Assembly: GCA_947258585.1 (NCBI GenBank)
Contig: CAMYIZ010000057.1
Span: forward strand, 1-64,000
Direction of reading: 5' to 3'
DNA: 64,000 nucleotides
Origin: an uncultured Haliea sp.
Lineage (GTDB): Bacteria > Pseudomonadota > Gammaproteobacteria > Pseudomonadales > Halieaceae
The translations under genes and the position numbers were made by a program. The notes under the pieces were generated by a model. It worked only from the letters and a program-made list of their open reading frames with translations, was not told where the DNA came from and searched no databases. Every line of letters starts with the position of its first letter. Positions within the stretch are counted from its first letter, which is position 1. Positions 9,826-20,893 of the stretch are shown here, piece by piece.

Positions 9826-9873
9826 GTCGCCCCCGAACGACCCGTCCATCCGACCTTTGAGGAACCTTTCCCG

Positions 9874-10854
<981 letters not shown>

Positions 10855-10866
10855 GCGACGCCCGGC

Positions 10867-11481
10867 GTGCGCCACGAGGCCCGGCAGAAGAGCTATCACC
10901 ACGGCAACCTGCGGGCAGAGTTGCTCGACACCGCCGTGGAGCAGCTGGAAACCCTGGGCGTTGAAGCCCTGAGCCTGCGGGCCCTGGCCCGCGGTATCGG
11001 GGTGTCGCAAACCGCACCCTACCGCCACTTCAGCGACAAGGGTGACCTGCTGGCGGCAATGGCCACCGTTGGCTATCGCCGCCTCCTGGCCAGCCTGCGC
11101 GAGGCGGCGGACATTACCGGCGACTGTCCGCGCGAGCAGCTAAAGGCCCTGGCTCATGCCTATGTCGCCTATGCGGGCCGCTACCCGCAAATGTTCAAGC
11201 TCATGTTCGGCCCCTCGGTGCACCCGGATTCCCAACCGGAATTGCGCGAAGCCAGCCGCGATACCTTCCAGCAGGTACAGTCCATTCTGCGCCGCGGTAT
11301 CGAACAGGGTATTTTCCGGCAGCAGGACCTGGCCTATCTCACCAACGCCGCCTGGGCGGGCATCCACGGCCTGGCCACCCTGCTGGTCGATGCACCGGAG
11401 CTGTTCCAGCGCCACATCGACCTCCCCCGCCAGGTTGAGCTCGGGGTGCAGACCTTCATCACCGGTATCAGCACCCACTGA
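10867..11481 (+). CDS. TetR/AcrR family transcriptional regulator
   Basis: Probable one-component repressor. The 204-aa protein begins with [20 protein letters not shown] and a helix-turn-helix around residues 32-57 ([20 protein letters not shown]), followed by an alpha-helical ligand-binding domain. The YHHGNLR start is typical of a TetR subgroup with a TetR_C_33-like ligand domain. Start is GTG at 10867 with no clear Shine-Dalgarno. The target is unknown; mdh is only 12 nt upstream and may be co-transcribed, while the ybbP-like gene ends convergently 35 nt downstream. A short hairpin without a T-tract sits in that convergent gap (about 11484-11503). Confidence 0.85.
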   Translation: MRHEARQKSYHHGNLRAELLDTAVEQLETLGVEALSLRALARGIGVSQTAPYRHFSDKGDLLAAMATVGYRRLLASLREAADITGDCPREQLKALAHAYVAYAGRYPQMFKLMFGPSVHPDSQPELREASRDTFQQVQSILRRGIEQGIFRQQDLAYLTNAAWAGIHGLATLLVDAPELFQRHIDLPRQVELGVQTFITGISTH

Positions 11482-11516
11482 AGCCGGTGGCGTGCCACTC
11501 CGGGGCGCCGTCAGAC

Positions 11517-13991
11517 CTAGAGCTCGCGGAGCACCGCCAGTGGCGGGCTGGACACCACCTTGCGGCAGCTGAAGACGCCGAGGCCCGCAATCAGCGCGGT
11601 ACCCACGGCAATGCCCAGCGGCCAGACCCAGGGTGATGGCGCGTACTGCATACCCATCACCTGCGCCTGCAGGATATAGACCGACAGCTCCGCCGCAACG
11701 GTGGCCAGCAAGCCGGCGAACAGCCCCATGGCTGCGAATTCAATCAACAGACCGCCCAGAACCAGCCGCCGGCGCGCACCCAGCGCACGGAGAATGGAGC
11801 TCTCGTGCATGCGGGCGTCGACACTGGCCTGTACGCCGGCCACTAGCACCAGGGCGCCGGCTGCCATGATCACCAACAACACCAGCTCCACCGCCGCCGA
11901 GACCTGACTGATGATGCCCCGGACCTGGGCCACCACCACGTCCATCTCGATGACCGTCACCGTCGGGAAGCTGCGGATAAACCGGTTCAGGAACGGCTTT
12001 TCCTCCGGCTCCAGGAAAAAGCTGGTCATGAAGGTCGCCGGGTAGGCCGCCAGCAGCCGCGGCGGAAACACCAGCCAGAAGTTGGGGTTGAAGGACTGCC
12101 AGTCCAACTCGCGGATACTGGTCACCGTCGCCTCGAAGGACTCTGAGCCGACCTGGAAGCCGATACGGTCACCGAGTGCGACACCAAAGCGCTCGGCGAA
12201 ATCGCGTTCCAGCGACACCTCCTCGGCATCGCTCTGTGGCGCCCACCATTGGCCCTGCACCAGGCTGTTGCCCGCGGGCAGCTCATCGGACCAGGTGAAG
12301 TTGGCCTCGCGCTGCCGGCGCCCCTCTTCCTCTGCCTCCTCACGTCGCGGCAGGTCCTCGCCATTCACGGTCAGAATGCGCCCGCGGATCATCGGCGACA
12401 GTGCGGCACCGGGAACCTCCTGCGCGCGCAGCATCTGCTCCACACCTTGCACGTCCCCGGGGGCGATGTTGAGCGCGAAGTGGTTCGGCGTGTCCTCCGG
12501 CAACTGGGTCTGCCAGGCCTCGATCAGCGAGGTCCGCACCAACAGCAGCACCAACAGCAACATGATCGCCATGGCAAAAATCACGACCTGCAGGGCATTG
12601 GCGGTGCCGCGGCGCTGCAGACCCGCGAAAGCCAGGCGCCAGATGCTGCCCGCACTCATGCCCACCAGCCGGCCGCCGCGCAGCAAGGTCCGGGCCAGCA
12701 CCAGCCCGAGCAGCACCGTCGCCGCGAGGCCCGCCAGCACCGCCGCGGTCAGTTTCCAGTCGCCGCTGTACCACCACATCAGGCCACTGACCGCCACCAG
12801 GCCAATCCCGTAGTCCACCAGCGTCTGGCGCTGCTCCAGCGGCATATCGCGGCGCAGGACTCGCAGCGGGCTGGCCAGACTCAGGCGCCGCAGGGGCGGC
12901 CAGGCAAAACACAGCAGGCAGACCAGAGCTGTGGCTGCCCCGATGGCGTAGGGGCGGATCCCGGCGGGGCCGGGCTGCACCGGCAGCTGCTCCCCGAACA
13001 GCGTGAAAAAGCCTTGCTGCAGACCCCAGCCCAGGCCGCACCCGAGCAGGGTGGCAACCAGGCCGAGCAGGAACAGGCTGCTGGCGTAGAGACGGGTAAT
13101 ATCCGAAGAGGTCGCGCCCAAGCTTTTCATGATGGCGACGTAGTCGTTGTGGCGCTCACTGAAGCGCCGCGCCGCCAGCGCGATCGCCACGCCCGCCAGA
13201 ACCACACCCAGGCTGCCGGCGAGCAGCAGGAAGCTTTCCGCCCGACCCAGCGCATCGCCGAGACCGGGCTGCCCCTCCCTCACATCCAGCATCCGCTGCC
13301 CGGGGACCAGCTGCGGTCGCAGCCAGTCCACGAAACTGTCCAGCAGCTCAGCCCTGTCACTCGCATACAACTGGCGGTATTCCACCCGGCTGCCGGGCTG
13401 CACCACCGCGGTGGCGGCGATGTCGTCGTAGTGCATCAATACCCTCGGGCCCAGGCCCAGAAAGGAACCGCCCTGGTCCGGCTCAGTGCGGGCTGCGGCC
13501 ACCACTGCGAACTCCGCCTCGCCCACCGCGATCCGGTCGCCGATGTCCACATCCAGCAGCGGGAACAGGCGCGAGTCCAGCCAGACGGTGCCCGGTTGCG
13601 GACCGCTGTCCGCTGTCAGCACCGGACCAAATGCGGCTTCGCTGTAGCGCAGCTCCCCGCGCAGCGGATAGCCGGCACTGACCGCCTTGACCGACGCCAG
13701 AACCATATCCGCATCGCCCGCATACACCATTGAGGGAAAGGTCAGCGTCTGCGCTGTCCGCAGGCCCAGTTCCCCGGCCTCGGCGAGCCATTCCGCAGGC
13801 ATGTCGCTGCCGCTGCGCACCACCCGATCCGCCGCCAGGAAGCGATGGCTCTCCTGCTCCAGTGCGGTCTGCAGGCGTGTGGTGAAGGCGCTGATCCCGG
13901 ACACCACTGCCACCGCCAGCACCAGGGCCGCGACCAGCACGCCCAGCTCGCCACCGCGCCAGTCCCGCGCCAACATGCGGGTCGCCGTCAT
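11517..13991 (-). CDS. ybbP: YbbP-type ABC transporter permease (FtsX/MacB family)
   Basis: Large inner-membrane permease paired with the YbbA ATPase; the substrate is not established, and an envelope or lipoprotein-related role is usually proposed. About 824 aa from the ATG at 13989-13991, or two codons more from a GTG at 13997. It has one N-terminal helix (about 17-37), a periplasmic domain, a cluster of helices (about 255-470) and a second periplasmic domain. Three helices close the C-terminus with the FtsX-like segment VELVLLVIMAAGALVLVAGV. Starts 9 nt after the ybbA stop. Confidence 0.88.
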   Translation of the reverse strand: MTATRMLARDWRGGELGVLVAALVLAVAVVSGISAFTTRLQTALEQESHRFLAADRVVRSGSDMPAEWLAEAGELGLRTAQTLTFPSMVYAGDADMVLASVKAVSAGYPLRGELRYSEAAFGPVLTADSGPQPGTVWLDSRLFPLLDVDIGDRIAVGEAEFAVVAAARTEPDQGGSFLGLGPRVLMHYDDIAATAVVQPGSRVEYRQLYASDRAELLDSFVDWLRPQLVPGQRMLDVREGQPGLGDALGRAESFLLLAGSLGVVLAGVAIALAARRFSERHNDYVAIMKSLGATSSDITRLYASSLFLLGLVATLLGCGLGWGLQQGFFTLFGEQLPVQPGPAGIRPYAIGAATALVCLLCFAWPPLRRLSLASPLRVLRRDMPLEQRQTLVDYGIGLVAVSGLMWWYSGDWKLTAAVLAGLAATVLLGLVLARTLLRGGRLVGMSAGSIWRLAFAGLQRRGTANALQVVIFAMAIMLLLVLLLVRTSLIEAWQTQLPEDTPNHFALNIAPGDVQGVEQMLRAQEVPGAALSPMIRGRILTVNGEDLPRREEAEEEGRRQREANFTWSDELPAGNSLVQGQWWAPQSDAEEVSLERDFAERFGVALGDRIGFQVGSESFEATVTSIRELDWQSFNPNFWLVFPPRLLAAYPATFMTSFFLEPEEKPFLNRFIRSFPTVTVIEMDVVVAQVRGIISQVSAAVELVLLVIMAAGALVLVAGVQASVDARMHESSILRALGARRRLVLGGLLIEFAAMGLFAGLLATVAAELSVYILQAQVMGMQYAPSPWVWPLGIAVGTALIAGLGVFSCRKVVSSPPLAVLREL

Positions 13992-14000
13992 GGACACGGG

Positions 14001-14666
14001 CTAGTCCGCCTCGACCAGGGCGCCGGCGTCGAGCCGGAACCGGTGCTGGCAGCGTGCCGCCAGGGCGTGATCGTGGGTCACCAGCACCAGCGTGGTGCCC
14101 TGCTCCCGATTGAGTTCGAACAGCAGGTCGATAATGTGCTCTCCGGTCGCCGTGTCCAGATTGCCGGTGGGCTCATCGGCAAAGAGGATGGCCGGGCTGT
14201 TGGCAAAGGCGCGGGCGATCGCGACCCGCTGCTGCTCGCCGCCGGACATCTGCCGGGGATAATGGTGCAGTCGCGGTCCCAGCCCAACCCGCTCCAGGAA
14301 GTGCCCCGCCTGCGTGCGCGCCTCGCCCTGCCCCTGCAGCTCCAGGGGCAGCATCACGTTTTCCAGCGCGGTCAAGGCCGGCAGCAGCTGGAAGGACTGG
14401 AACACGAAGCCCACCTCCCGGCCACGGAACAGGGCGCGCTGGTCTTCGTCCAGCGCGCTGATATCGGTATCGTTGATCACCACCCTGCCACCGCTGGACT
14501 CGTCCAGGCCGGCCAGCAGGCCCAGCAGGGTGGATTTGCCGGAGCCCGAGGCGCCAATGATGGCGACCGACTCTCCCGACTTGATTTCCAGTGTGATCCC
14601 TTTCAGTATCTCCAGCTCGCCCCCGGCCATGGGGACACGCTTCTGGAGATTTTCGGCCTTGATCAT
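14001..14666 (-). CDS. ybbA: YbbA-type ABC transporter ATP-binding protein
   Basis: ATPase partner of the adjacent YbbP permease, of the MacB/LolD class. The 221-aa protein has Walker [10 protein letters not shown], a Q-loop in [10 protein letters not shown], signature [14 protein letters not shown], Walker [13 protein letters not shown] and a switch histidine in VTHDH. I chose the ATG at 14664-14666 because AAAGGA lies about 8 nt upstream; a TTG ten codons earlier keeps the frame open. This ATG shares two bases with the divergent tesA ATG. The tesA/ybbA/ybbP arrangement matches E. coli and Pseudomonas. Confidence 0.93.
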   Translation of the reverse strand: MIKAENLQKRVPMAGGELEILKGITLEIKSGESVAIIGASGSGKSTLLGLLAGLDESSGGRVVINDTDISALDEDQRALFRGREVGFVFQSFQLLPALTALENVMLPLELQGQGEARTQAGHFLERVGLGPRLHHYPRQMSGGEQQRVAIARAFANSPAILFADEPTGNLDTATGEHIIDLLFELNREQGTTLVLVTHDHALAARCQHRFRLDAGALVEAD

Positions 14667-15297
14667 GCAGCGATTCCTTTTCGCACTGTTACGCAACGCT
14701 TTCGCTATCGGATTGTGCGCCCTGCTGGCGCTGCCGTCGGCAGCGGGGCAAACACGGACGCTGCTGGTACTCGGCGATAGTATCAGTGCAGCCTACGGTA
14801 TGTCTCTGGATCAGGGCTGGGTCGCCCTGCTCGAGGACCGGCTGCGGGACAGTCACCCCCACTACCAGGTGGTCAACGCCAGTATCAGCGGCGAGACCAC
14901 CGGCGGCGGGCTGCGCCGCCTGCCGAGCCTGCTGCAGCGCCATCAGCCATCCATAGTAGTGCTGGAGCTCGGGGGCAACGACGGCCTGCGCGGTTACCCC
15001 CCGGCGAGTATCCGTGACAACCTCGCCGACATGACCCGTATGGCCCAGGCCAGCGGCGCGACCGTTCTGCTACTGGCCATGGAAATACCCCCCAATTACG
15101 GCGCCCGCTACACCGAGGCCTTTCGCAACAGTTTCACCCAGGTGGCCGAGGAGACCGGTGCCAGGGCCCTGCCCTTCATCCTCGATGGCGTCGCTACTGA
15201 CGCCAGCCTGATGCAGGAGGACGGCATCCATCCCACCGCGGAAGCCCAGCCCCTGCTGCTGGACCGCCTGCTACCCAGCCTGCTGGACGTCCTGTGA
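14665..15297 (+). CDS. tesA: Arylesterase / multifunctional acyl-CoA thioesterase I (TesA, SGNH hydrolase)
   Basis: Periplasmic SGNH-fold esterase with thioesterase, lysophospholipase and arylesterase activity in its family. The 210-aa protein has a signal peptide (about 1-28, ending LPSAAG), block [14 protein letters not shown] with the nucleophilic serine, block [13 protein letters not shown] and block V with the Asp-His pair in [11 protein letters not shown]. Start is the ATG at 14665, overlapping the divergent ybbA start; the frame is open further upstream but that reading is antisense to ybbA. No good Shine-Dalgarno is visible. The stop overlaps the bioA start (GTGA). Confidence 0.93.
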   Translation: MQRFLFALLRNAFAIGLCALLALPSAAGQTRTLLVLGDSISAAYGMSLDQGWVALLEDRLRDSHPHYQVVNASISGETTGGGLRRLPSLLQRHQPSIVVLELGGNDGLRGYPPASIRDNLADMTRMAQASGATVLLLAMEIPPNYGARYTEAFRNSFTQVAEETGARALPFILDGVATDASLMQEDGIHPTAEAQPLLLDRLLPSLLDVL

Positions 15298-16592
15298 GCA
15301 GGGCGCGGCCCGACTGGGACCAACTGCAGGCGGGCGATGCCGCCAGCATCTGGCATCCCTACGCATCGGCGACGGACACACCTGAGGTCTACCCCGTTGC
15401 CAGCGCCCGGGGCGTGCGCCTGACCCTGGCGGACGGCCGCGAATTGATCGACGGCATGGCCTCCTGGTGGTGCGCCATCCACGGCTACAACCACCCGGTA
15501 CTGAACCGGGCCGTGAAGAAACAGCTGGAGGACATGTCCCATGTGATGTTTGGCGGCCTCACCCACGCACCCGCAGTGCGCCTGGCACAGCTCCTGACCG
15601 ACATCACGGCGCCGGGACTGGAGCGGGTGTTCTTCAGCGACTCGGGCTCGGTCGCCGTGGAAGTGGCGATGAAGATGGCCATCCAGTACTGGTATTCCGT
15701 GGGCCAGCCGCGCAAGCAAAAACTGGTGGCCCTGCGCAGCGGCTACCACGGCGACACCTTCGGGGCCATGTCCCTGTGCGACCCGGTGACCGGGATGCAC
15801 CATCTGTTCGGCGAGGCGCTCTCCCGGCAGCATTTTGCCCCGGCGCCAGAGGTCCCCTTTGGCCAGCCCTGCGACGAGCAGGCCCTGGCAGCCATGGAGG
15901 AGCTGCTGGCCAGCCACCACCAGGACCTCGCTGCGGTCATCGTGGAACCCATCGTCCAGGGCGCCGGCGGCATGCGCTTCTACTCGGCGGATTACTTGGT
16001 CCAGCTGCGCGGGCTTTGCGACGCCTTCGACGTATTGTTGATTTTCGATGAAATTGCCACCGGCTTCGGTCGCACCGGGAAGCTGTTCGCGCTGGAACAC
16101 GCCGGCGTGGAGCCCGACATCCTCTGCCTGGGCAAGGCCCTGACCGGCGGCTACATGACCCTGGCCGCCACCCTCTGCAATCGCCGGGTCAGCCATGGCA
16201 TCAGCGAGGGCGAAGCCGGCGCCTTCATGCACGGCCCCACCTTCATGGGCAACCCGCTGGCCTGCGCCACCGCCGTGGCCAGTATCGAACTGCTGCTCTC
16301 GCAACCCTGGCAGCGCTGTGTCCAGCGCATCAACCAGAGCCTGGAAACCGGGCTGGCGCCAGCCCGGCAGCTGCCGGGGGTCGCCGATGTACGCACCCTG
16401 GGCGCGATCGGCGTGATTGAGCTGCACGAACCCGTGGACATGCAACAGATCCAGCCTCTGTTCGTGCAGCGCGGCGTCTGGATTCGTCCCTTCGGCAAGC
16501 TGGTGTACTGCATGCCCCCCTTCATCATGCAGGACGAGGACCTGGCCACCCTGACCGCGGCCATGGTGGCCACCGTCGCCGAGGTCAGCTGA
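15294..16592 (+). CDS. bioA: Adenosylmethionine-8-amino-7-oxononanoate aminotransferase (biotin synthesis)
   Basis: PLP-dependent transaminase converting KAPA to DAPA with S-adenosylmethionine as amino donor. The 432-aa protein has the BioA-typical N-terminus IWHPY (19-23), [14 protein letters not shown], the PLP-contacting Asp252 in [12 protein letters not shown] and the Schiff-base Lys281 in CLGKALTGG. The length and the SWWC/YMTLAAT segments favour BioA over other class-III transaminases. GTG start overlaps the tesA stop by GTGA. No other bio genes are in the window. Confidence 0.93.
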   Translation: MSRARPDWDQLQAGDAASIWHPYASATDTPEVYPVASARGVRLTLADGRELIDGMASWWCAIHGYNHPVLNRAVKKQLEDMSHVMFGGLTHAPAVRLAQLLTDITAPGLERVFFSDSGSVAVEVAMKMAIQYWYSVGQPRKQKLVALRSGYHGDTFGAMSLCDPVTGMHHLFGEALSRQHFAPAPEVPFGQPCDEQALAAMEELLASHHQDLAAVIVEPIVQGAGGMRFYSADYLVQLRGLCDAFDVLLIFDEIATGFGRTGKLFALEHAGVEPDILCLGKALTGGYMTLAATLCNRRVSHGISEGEAGAFMHGPTFMGNPLACATAVASIELLLSQPWQRCVQRINQSLETGLAPARQLPGVADVRTLGAIGVIELHEPVDMQQIQPLFVQRGVWIRPFGKLVYCMPPFIMQDEDLATLTAAMVATVAEVS

Positions 16593-16619
16593 GCCACCCC
16601 TTCGGCGGCGGGTACCCGC

Positions 16620-18467
16620 TCAGGGCGTGAACTGTCCCCCGGCCTGCAGGTCCGCCGTGACCGCGGGTGCCACTTCCCTCACCCGGGCCCACTGCTCGAG
16701 GGCGCCGGCAAAGCCGCTGGCCATATCGCGAAACGCAGCCAGCACGCTGGCTTCGCTGCTGTCCGCGGGCACACCCCGAATGTCGCGCGGGCTCTGCAAC
16801 TGCGCGAGGGCCTGCTGCACTTCCTCCTCAGCCCTCTGCAAATAAGCACTCCACGCCTCCGAGCCCAGCGACCCGGTATTCTGGCGCTGGTTGCCGATCA
16901 TGGTCAGCTGCTCGGCGTGGCTGCGGGCGAGTTCGGTGCGATAGTCCAACACCAGGTCCTGGTCAGAGCGGGCCGCGATACGCCGTGCATCCTGAGCCAG
17001 GTGTTGCAGCCTCGAGGCCGGATCCGAGGCGTCCTTGTAGTCGATGTGGTCGGTCAGATAACGCGCAAACATGGATATTCCGCCGCTCGCTGCAATCGGC
17101 TCGCGAATATTGAAGCTGCGCGACTCGATCGGCAGGTGGGGCACACACCAGCCGTACTCCAGGGCCGTGGCGCGGTGGTGCATGGCTTCCACCATGGCGC
17201 CAAACAGCCGGTCCTCGCCGCGGAAAGCGGGAAAATACGGAGGCAGCAGCGCGCTGTTGTCGAGCCCGGTCATCTGCGACAGGGTGGCCATCTTGATCAG
17301 CGTCGGGCGCGTACTGCCCAGCCAGCTGCTGCGGTTTTCCAGCAGCTGCGCCAGGCCCTGGGGCACCGCGAGCAGGCGCGACAGCGAATCCGGCCCCAGC
17401 ATCAACACCCAGTGCGGGCTGGAGGTACCCGGGTCACCCCAGGAGCCGGTCTGCGTCACCAGGATCCGCGTGTCCGCCTCCAGCATGCTGACCAAGCCCG
17501 CGTTCATGCCCTCCAGCTGGGCGGGGTCCAGGCCCTCGGGGCAGAAGGTGGCCACGGCCCGGCCAACAGTGCTGCCGAGAAGACTGGCGTGGCCGCTGAG
17601 CGGGTCGAAATCGGCCGGGGTTGCCGCTCGCATCAACGCCTCCCTGTCGCTGGCAAACGCCGCCTGGCGCAGGGCTCCACCGGCAATGCCCAGGCCGCCC
17701 TCGCTGATCGGGGGCAACAGGGCCTGGCACAGGACATCGTCGTCCATGACGATCGCCCGGTAGCCGACAGACAGCAGCAGGCACAGGGTGCGGGCGCGTC
17801 CATAGGTGCCGTGGCCAGCCCAGCGCTCCCGCTCCAGCAGGAAGTGCAGCCCGGCCTTCGCCTCCGGCAGTGCGTCAGTCAACCCCGCCAGCAGGGCCCG
17901 CTGCGCCTCCTCGCCGATATACTGCATATCCGTGGGGCTGCGGGTATTGAAGCGCGCCACGATGTCGCGGTTGGCGGCGCGGGAGGCGGGCTCGCGGGAG
18001 TCGTCCACCAGGAATAGTGCCTCGTGCCGGGACAGCTTGCCTTCGCGAAGCATGGAATCCAGGAGCCGCTCCACTGCCTCGGGACGATCGCAGGTAATCA
18101 CGAAAATCCGGGTCGGCGGCAGGGGCTGCGCGGCCTCGCCCGCCAGGCGCGGCGCCAGCTCTGCGGCGCGCAGCAGCATGCCTCCGGCCAGCAGATTCTC
18201 CAGGGCCTGGACCGCCAGCTCGGGCCTGCCCTGCAGCTCCGGCCGCAGGGCCGCCAGCTGTTGCGCGTGATCCCCGATCGTGCGGAAGGTCGTGCAGGAC
18301 TTCAGGCCCTCGACCACCTGCGGCGACATCATCACCTGCCGGCCATTGTGCCGATTGATCACCAGCACGGCGCCGCTGTTGATGGTGACCAGTTCGCAGC
18401 CGCTAAAAGCGACCAGCTCCGCAGGTGAGACAGCGGGAGGCGTATTGGGGGGCGAAACGGTGGCCAT
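16620..18467 (-). CDS. Unrecognised protein: PqqD-like N-terminal domain plus glycosyltransferase-like region
   Basis: I do not recognise this 615-aa protein as a named family. Residues about 18-102 have the pattern of a PqqD-like/RRE peptide-binding domain: hydrophobic strands around [17 protein letters not shown], then [23 protein letters not shown] and a closing [12 protein letters not shown]. Residues about 119-250 resemble a GT-A glycosyltransferase fold: [25 protein letters not shown] and an acidic IVMDDDV (239-245) that could be a metal-binding DXD. The rest is mixed, with a helical, Gln/Glu-rich C-terminal third. No signal peptide or transmembrane helix. It is a single-gene unit between convergent bioA and divergent ygiQ. 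The domain reading is inference from pattern and could be wrong; that the gene is real is well supported by length and isolation. Confidence 0.6.
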   Translation of the reverse strand: MATVSPPNTPPAVSPAELVAFSGCELVTINSGAVLVINRHNGRQVMMSPQVVEGLKSCTTFRTIGDHAQQLAALRPELQGRPELAVQALENLLAGGMLLRAAELAPRLAGEAAQPLPPTRIFVITCDRPEAVERLLDSMLREGKLSRHEALFLVDDSREPASRAANRDIVARFNTRSPTDMQYIGEEAQRALLAGLTDALPEAKAGLHFLLERERWAGHGTYGRARTLCLLLSVGYRAIVMDDDVLCQALLPPISEGGLGIAGGALRQAAFASDREALMRAATPADFDPLSGHASLLGSTVGRAVATFCPEGLDPAQLEGMNAGLVSMLEADTRILVTQTGSWGDPGTSSPHWVLMLGPDSLSRLLAVPQGLAQLLENRSSWLGSTRPTLIKMATLSQMTGLDNSALLPPYFPAFRGEDRLFGAMVEAMHHRATALEYGWCVPHLPIESRSFNIREPIAASGGISMFARYLTDHIDYKDASDPASRLQHLAQDARRIAARSDQDLVLDYRTELARSHAEQLTMIGNQRQNTGSLGSEAWSAYLQRAEEEVQQALAQLQSPRDIRGVPADSSEASVLAAFRDMASGFAGALEQWARVREVAPAVTADLQAGGQFTP

Positions 18468-18500
18468 GGCTATGTCATCTGTTGCAAGTTGGGAGGCGCG

Positions 18501-18506
18501 ATTCTA
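18501..18506 (-). promoter_or_regulatory. Candidate extended -10 promoter of the PqqD/GT-like gene
   Basis: Minus-strand TGGTAGAAT, an extended -10 form (TG-N-TAGAAT), about 35 nt upstream of the gene at 18467. No clear -35. Extended -10 promoters tolerate a weak -35. Confidence 0.35.
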
Positions 18507-18604
18507 CCAGAGTGAGGGCGGCCCGTGGCTGGTTAACGGCCGCCCGGTGCCCGGATAGTGGACTATGTACGGCAACAGTCCCGGCGGCGACCGCCACAAT
18601 CGCG

Positions 18605-18610
18605 TATAAT
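18605..18610 (+). promoter_or_regulatory. -10 box of the ygiQ promoter
   Basis: Perfect TATAAT in the context GCGTATAATGCCGCCC, 34 nt before the ygiQ ATG. No good -35 hexamer at the expected distance. Confidence 0.45.
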
Positions 18611-18643
18611 GCCGCCCACATTCAAAACCCCGCAGCCGTTTCA

Positions 18644-20785
18644 ATGTCCAGCGCAGCCCAACCGACAGCCATTTTCTCCCATCGCAAATACTGGGCGGAG
18701 TGCTTTGGCCCCGCCCCGGAGCTGCCCATGTCCCGGGCGGAAATGGACGCCCTGGGCTGGGACAGCTGCGACATCATCATCGTCACCGGCGACGCCTACG
18801 TGGACCACCCCAGCTTCGGCATGGCGGTGGTGGGCCGCACCCTGGAGGCCCAGGGTTTCCGGGTCGGCATCATCGCCCAGCCCGACTGGACCAGCGCCGA
18901 CGCCTTCAAGGCACTGGGCAAGCCCAACCTGTTTTTCGGCGTCGCCGCCGGCAACATGGACTCCATGATCAACCGCTACACCGCGGACAAAAAGCGCCGC
19001 AACGACGACGCCTACACGCCCGGCAATGTCGGCGGCAAGCGCCCGGACCGGGCGGTGATCGTCTACAGCCAGCGGGTGCGCGAAGCCTACAAGGACGTGC
19101 CGCTGATCATCGGCAGTATCGAGGCCAGCCTGCGCCGCATCGCCCACTACGACTACTGGAGCGACAAGGTGCGCCGCTCCATCCTGCTGGATGCGCGCGC
19201 TGACCTGCTGCTGTACGGCAACGCCGAGCGCGCCCTGGTCGACGTGGCGCACCGCCTGGCCGCCGGAGAACCGGTGCAGCAGATACGCAACCTGCGCGGG
19301 ACCGCCTACGTCTGCAAGCGGCTGCCGGAGCACTACCGGATCATCGACTCCAGCCACCTGGACGTCATCGGCCCGGTGGAGGCACCGGTCAATCCCTACG
19401 TCGACACCCGCACCGAGGCCTGCGCCAGCACCAGCGAGGAAGGCGCCGCCGAGGTCGAGGTGGCAACCGTGCGCCTGCTGGACCGGCCCGCGGAGGACGG
19501 CCCCGCGGTGATCCGCCTGCCGGCCTACGAGCAGGTGCGGGACGACCCGGCCCTGTATGCGCACGCCTCGCGCATCCTGCACAAGGAAACCAACCCGCAC
19601 AACGCGCGGCCGCTGGTGCAGGCCCACGGCGACCGGGACGTGTGGCTGAACCCGCCGCCGATCCCGCTGGAGACCGATGAACTGGATTTCGTGTTCGAGC
19701 TGCCCTATACCCGGCTGCCCCACTCCAGCTACGGCGATGGGCGCATTCCCGCCTACGAGATGATCCGCCACTCGGTCAACATCATGCGCGGCTGCTTCGG
19801 TGGCTGTACCTTCTGTTCCATCACCGAACACGAAGGCCGCATCATCCAGAACCGCTCCGAAGACTCCATCATCCGCGAGGTGGAGCGCATTCGCGACACC
19901 TCCCCGGCCTTCACCGGGGTCATCTCGGATCTCGGCGGCCCCACCGCCAACATGTGGCGGGTGGCCTGCAAGAGCAAAACCATCGAGGCGGCCTGCCGCA
20001 AGCTCAGCTGCGTCTATCCCGGCATATGCAAGAATTTGAATACCGACCAGACCCCGCTGATTGGGCTCTACCGCCGTGCCCGCGCGGTGAGCGGGGTGAA
20101 GAAGGTACTGATCGCCTCCGGCCTGCGCTACGACCTGGCGGTGGAAACCCCGGAATATGTGGAGGAACTGGTCAAGCACCACGTTGGCGGCTACCTGAAG
20201 ATCGCCCCGGAACACACCGAGGACGGCCCGCTGTCGAAGATGATGAAGCCGGGCATGGGCAGCTATGACCGCTTCAAGGCGATGTTCGAGAAATACTCGA
20301 GGGAAGCGGGCAAACAGCAGTACCTGATCCCCTACTTCATCGCCGCCCACCCCGGCACCCGGGACGAGGACATGATGAACCTTGCCCTGTGGCTCAAGCG
20401 CAACAAGTTCCGCGCCGACCAGGTGCAGACCTTCTACCCCTCGCCCATGGCCACCGCCACTGCCATGTACCACAGCGGCAAGAACCCGCTCAAACGCGTG
20501 ACCCGCGACAGCGAAACCATGCCCACCGTGCACAAGCTGTCCCAGCGCCGCCTGCACAAGGCCTTTCTGCGCTACCACGACCCGGACAACTGGCCGGAAT
20601 TGCGCACCGCGCTGAAGAAGATGGGCCGCGCCGACCTGATCGGCAACGGCAAGATGCACCTGATACCGCCGCGGCAACCGGCCAAGCGCCACGCCACCGT
20701 GCCGGCAGGCACCGGCACCTTTGCTACCCAGCACAACGGCCTGCCGCGCAACCCCGCCAAGCGCAAATCCCGGGTACGCCGCTAG
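18644..20785 (+). CDS. ygiQ: YgiQ family radical SAM protein
   Basis: Large radical S-adenosylmethionine protein of the UPF0313/YgiQ family; the reaction is not established. The 713-aa product has an N-terminal B12-binding-like region ([22 protein letters not shown] near residue 40) and the radical SAM cluster motif [13 protein letters not shown] near residue 382, where the three cysteines bind [4Fe-4S]. The conserved C-terminal region includes HPGTRDEDM and [17 protein letters not shown], then a basic tail. ATG at 18644 follows a TATAAT box at a sensible distance. Downstream a GC-rich inverted repeat (GGGCGCG/CGCGCCC, about 20790-20816) may help terminate transcription but lacks a T-tract. 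Confidence 0.92.
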   Translation: MSSAAQPTAIFSHRKYWAECFGPAPELPMSRAEMDALGWDSCDIIIVTGDAYVDHPSFGMAVVGRTLEAQGFRVGIIAQPDWTSADAFKALGKPNLFFGVAAGNMDSMINRYTADKKRRNDDAYTPGNVGGKRPDRAVIVYSQRVREAYKDVPLIIGSIEASLRRIAHYDYWSDKVRRSILLDARADLLLYGNAERALVDVAHRLAAGEPVQQIRNLRGTAYVCKRLPEHYRIIDSSHLDVIGPVEAPVNPYVDTRTEACASTSEEGAAEVEVATVRLLDRPAEDGPAVIRLPAYEQVRDDPALYAHASRILHKETNPHNARPLVQAHGDRDVWLNPPPIPLETDELDFVFELPYTRLPHSSYGDGRIPAYEMIRHSVNIMRGCFGGCTFCSITEHEGRIIQNRSEDSIIREVERIRDTSPAFTGVISDLGGPTANMWRVACKSKTIEAACRKLSCVYPGICKNLNTDQTPLIGLYRRARAVSGVKKVLIASGLRYDLAVETPEYVEELVKHHVGGYLKIAPEHTEDGPLSKMMKPGMGSYDRFKAMFEKYSREAGKQQYLIPYFIAAHPGTRDEDMMNLALWLKRNKFRADQVQTFYPSPMATATAMYHSGKNPLKRVTRDSETMPTVHKLSQRRLHKAFLRYHDPDNWPELRTALKKMGRADLIGNGKMHLIPPRQPAKRHATVPAGTGTFATQHNGLPRNPAKRKSRVRR

Positions 20786-20802
20786 CTCCCGGGCGCGCAG
20801 GC

Positions 20803-20831
20803 CTGACCACCGCGCCCGCACTGTCTATACT
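20803..20831 (+). promoter_or_regulatory. Candidate promoter of the cyclopropane synthase-type gene
   Basis: CTGACC (20803-20808), a 17-bp spacer and TATACT (20826-20831, preceded by C) on the plus strand, about 60 nt upstream of the GTG at 20894. The CTATACT form is common at stationary-phase (RpoS) promoters, which would suit a cfa-type gene; that link is inference. Confidence 0.45.
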
Positions 20832-20893
20832 GCCACCAGTACTCCGGCTTGCACCAGCAACCTGGCAGCGAGGCCTTGCAGGAGGGTACGACA

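Noticed and set aside
12249-13733. 494-codon open frame on the plus strand
   Set aside because: Antisense shadow of the ybbP-type permease, Gln/Arg/His-rich, no domain.
16608-16619. GCGGGTACCCGC perfect palindrome between bioA and the convergent gene
   Set aside because: Has no loop and no T-tract; could be chance in high-GC sequence, so not called as a terminator.
18641-20821. 726-codon open frame on the minus strand
   Set aside because: Antisense to ygiQ, His/Val/Gly-rich low-information translation; ygiQ has clear radical SAM motifs.
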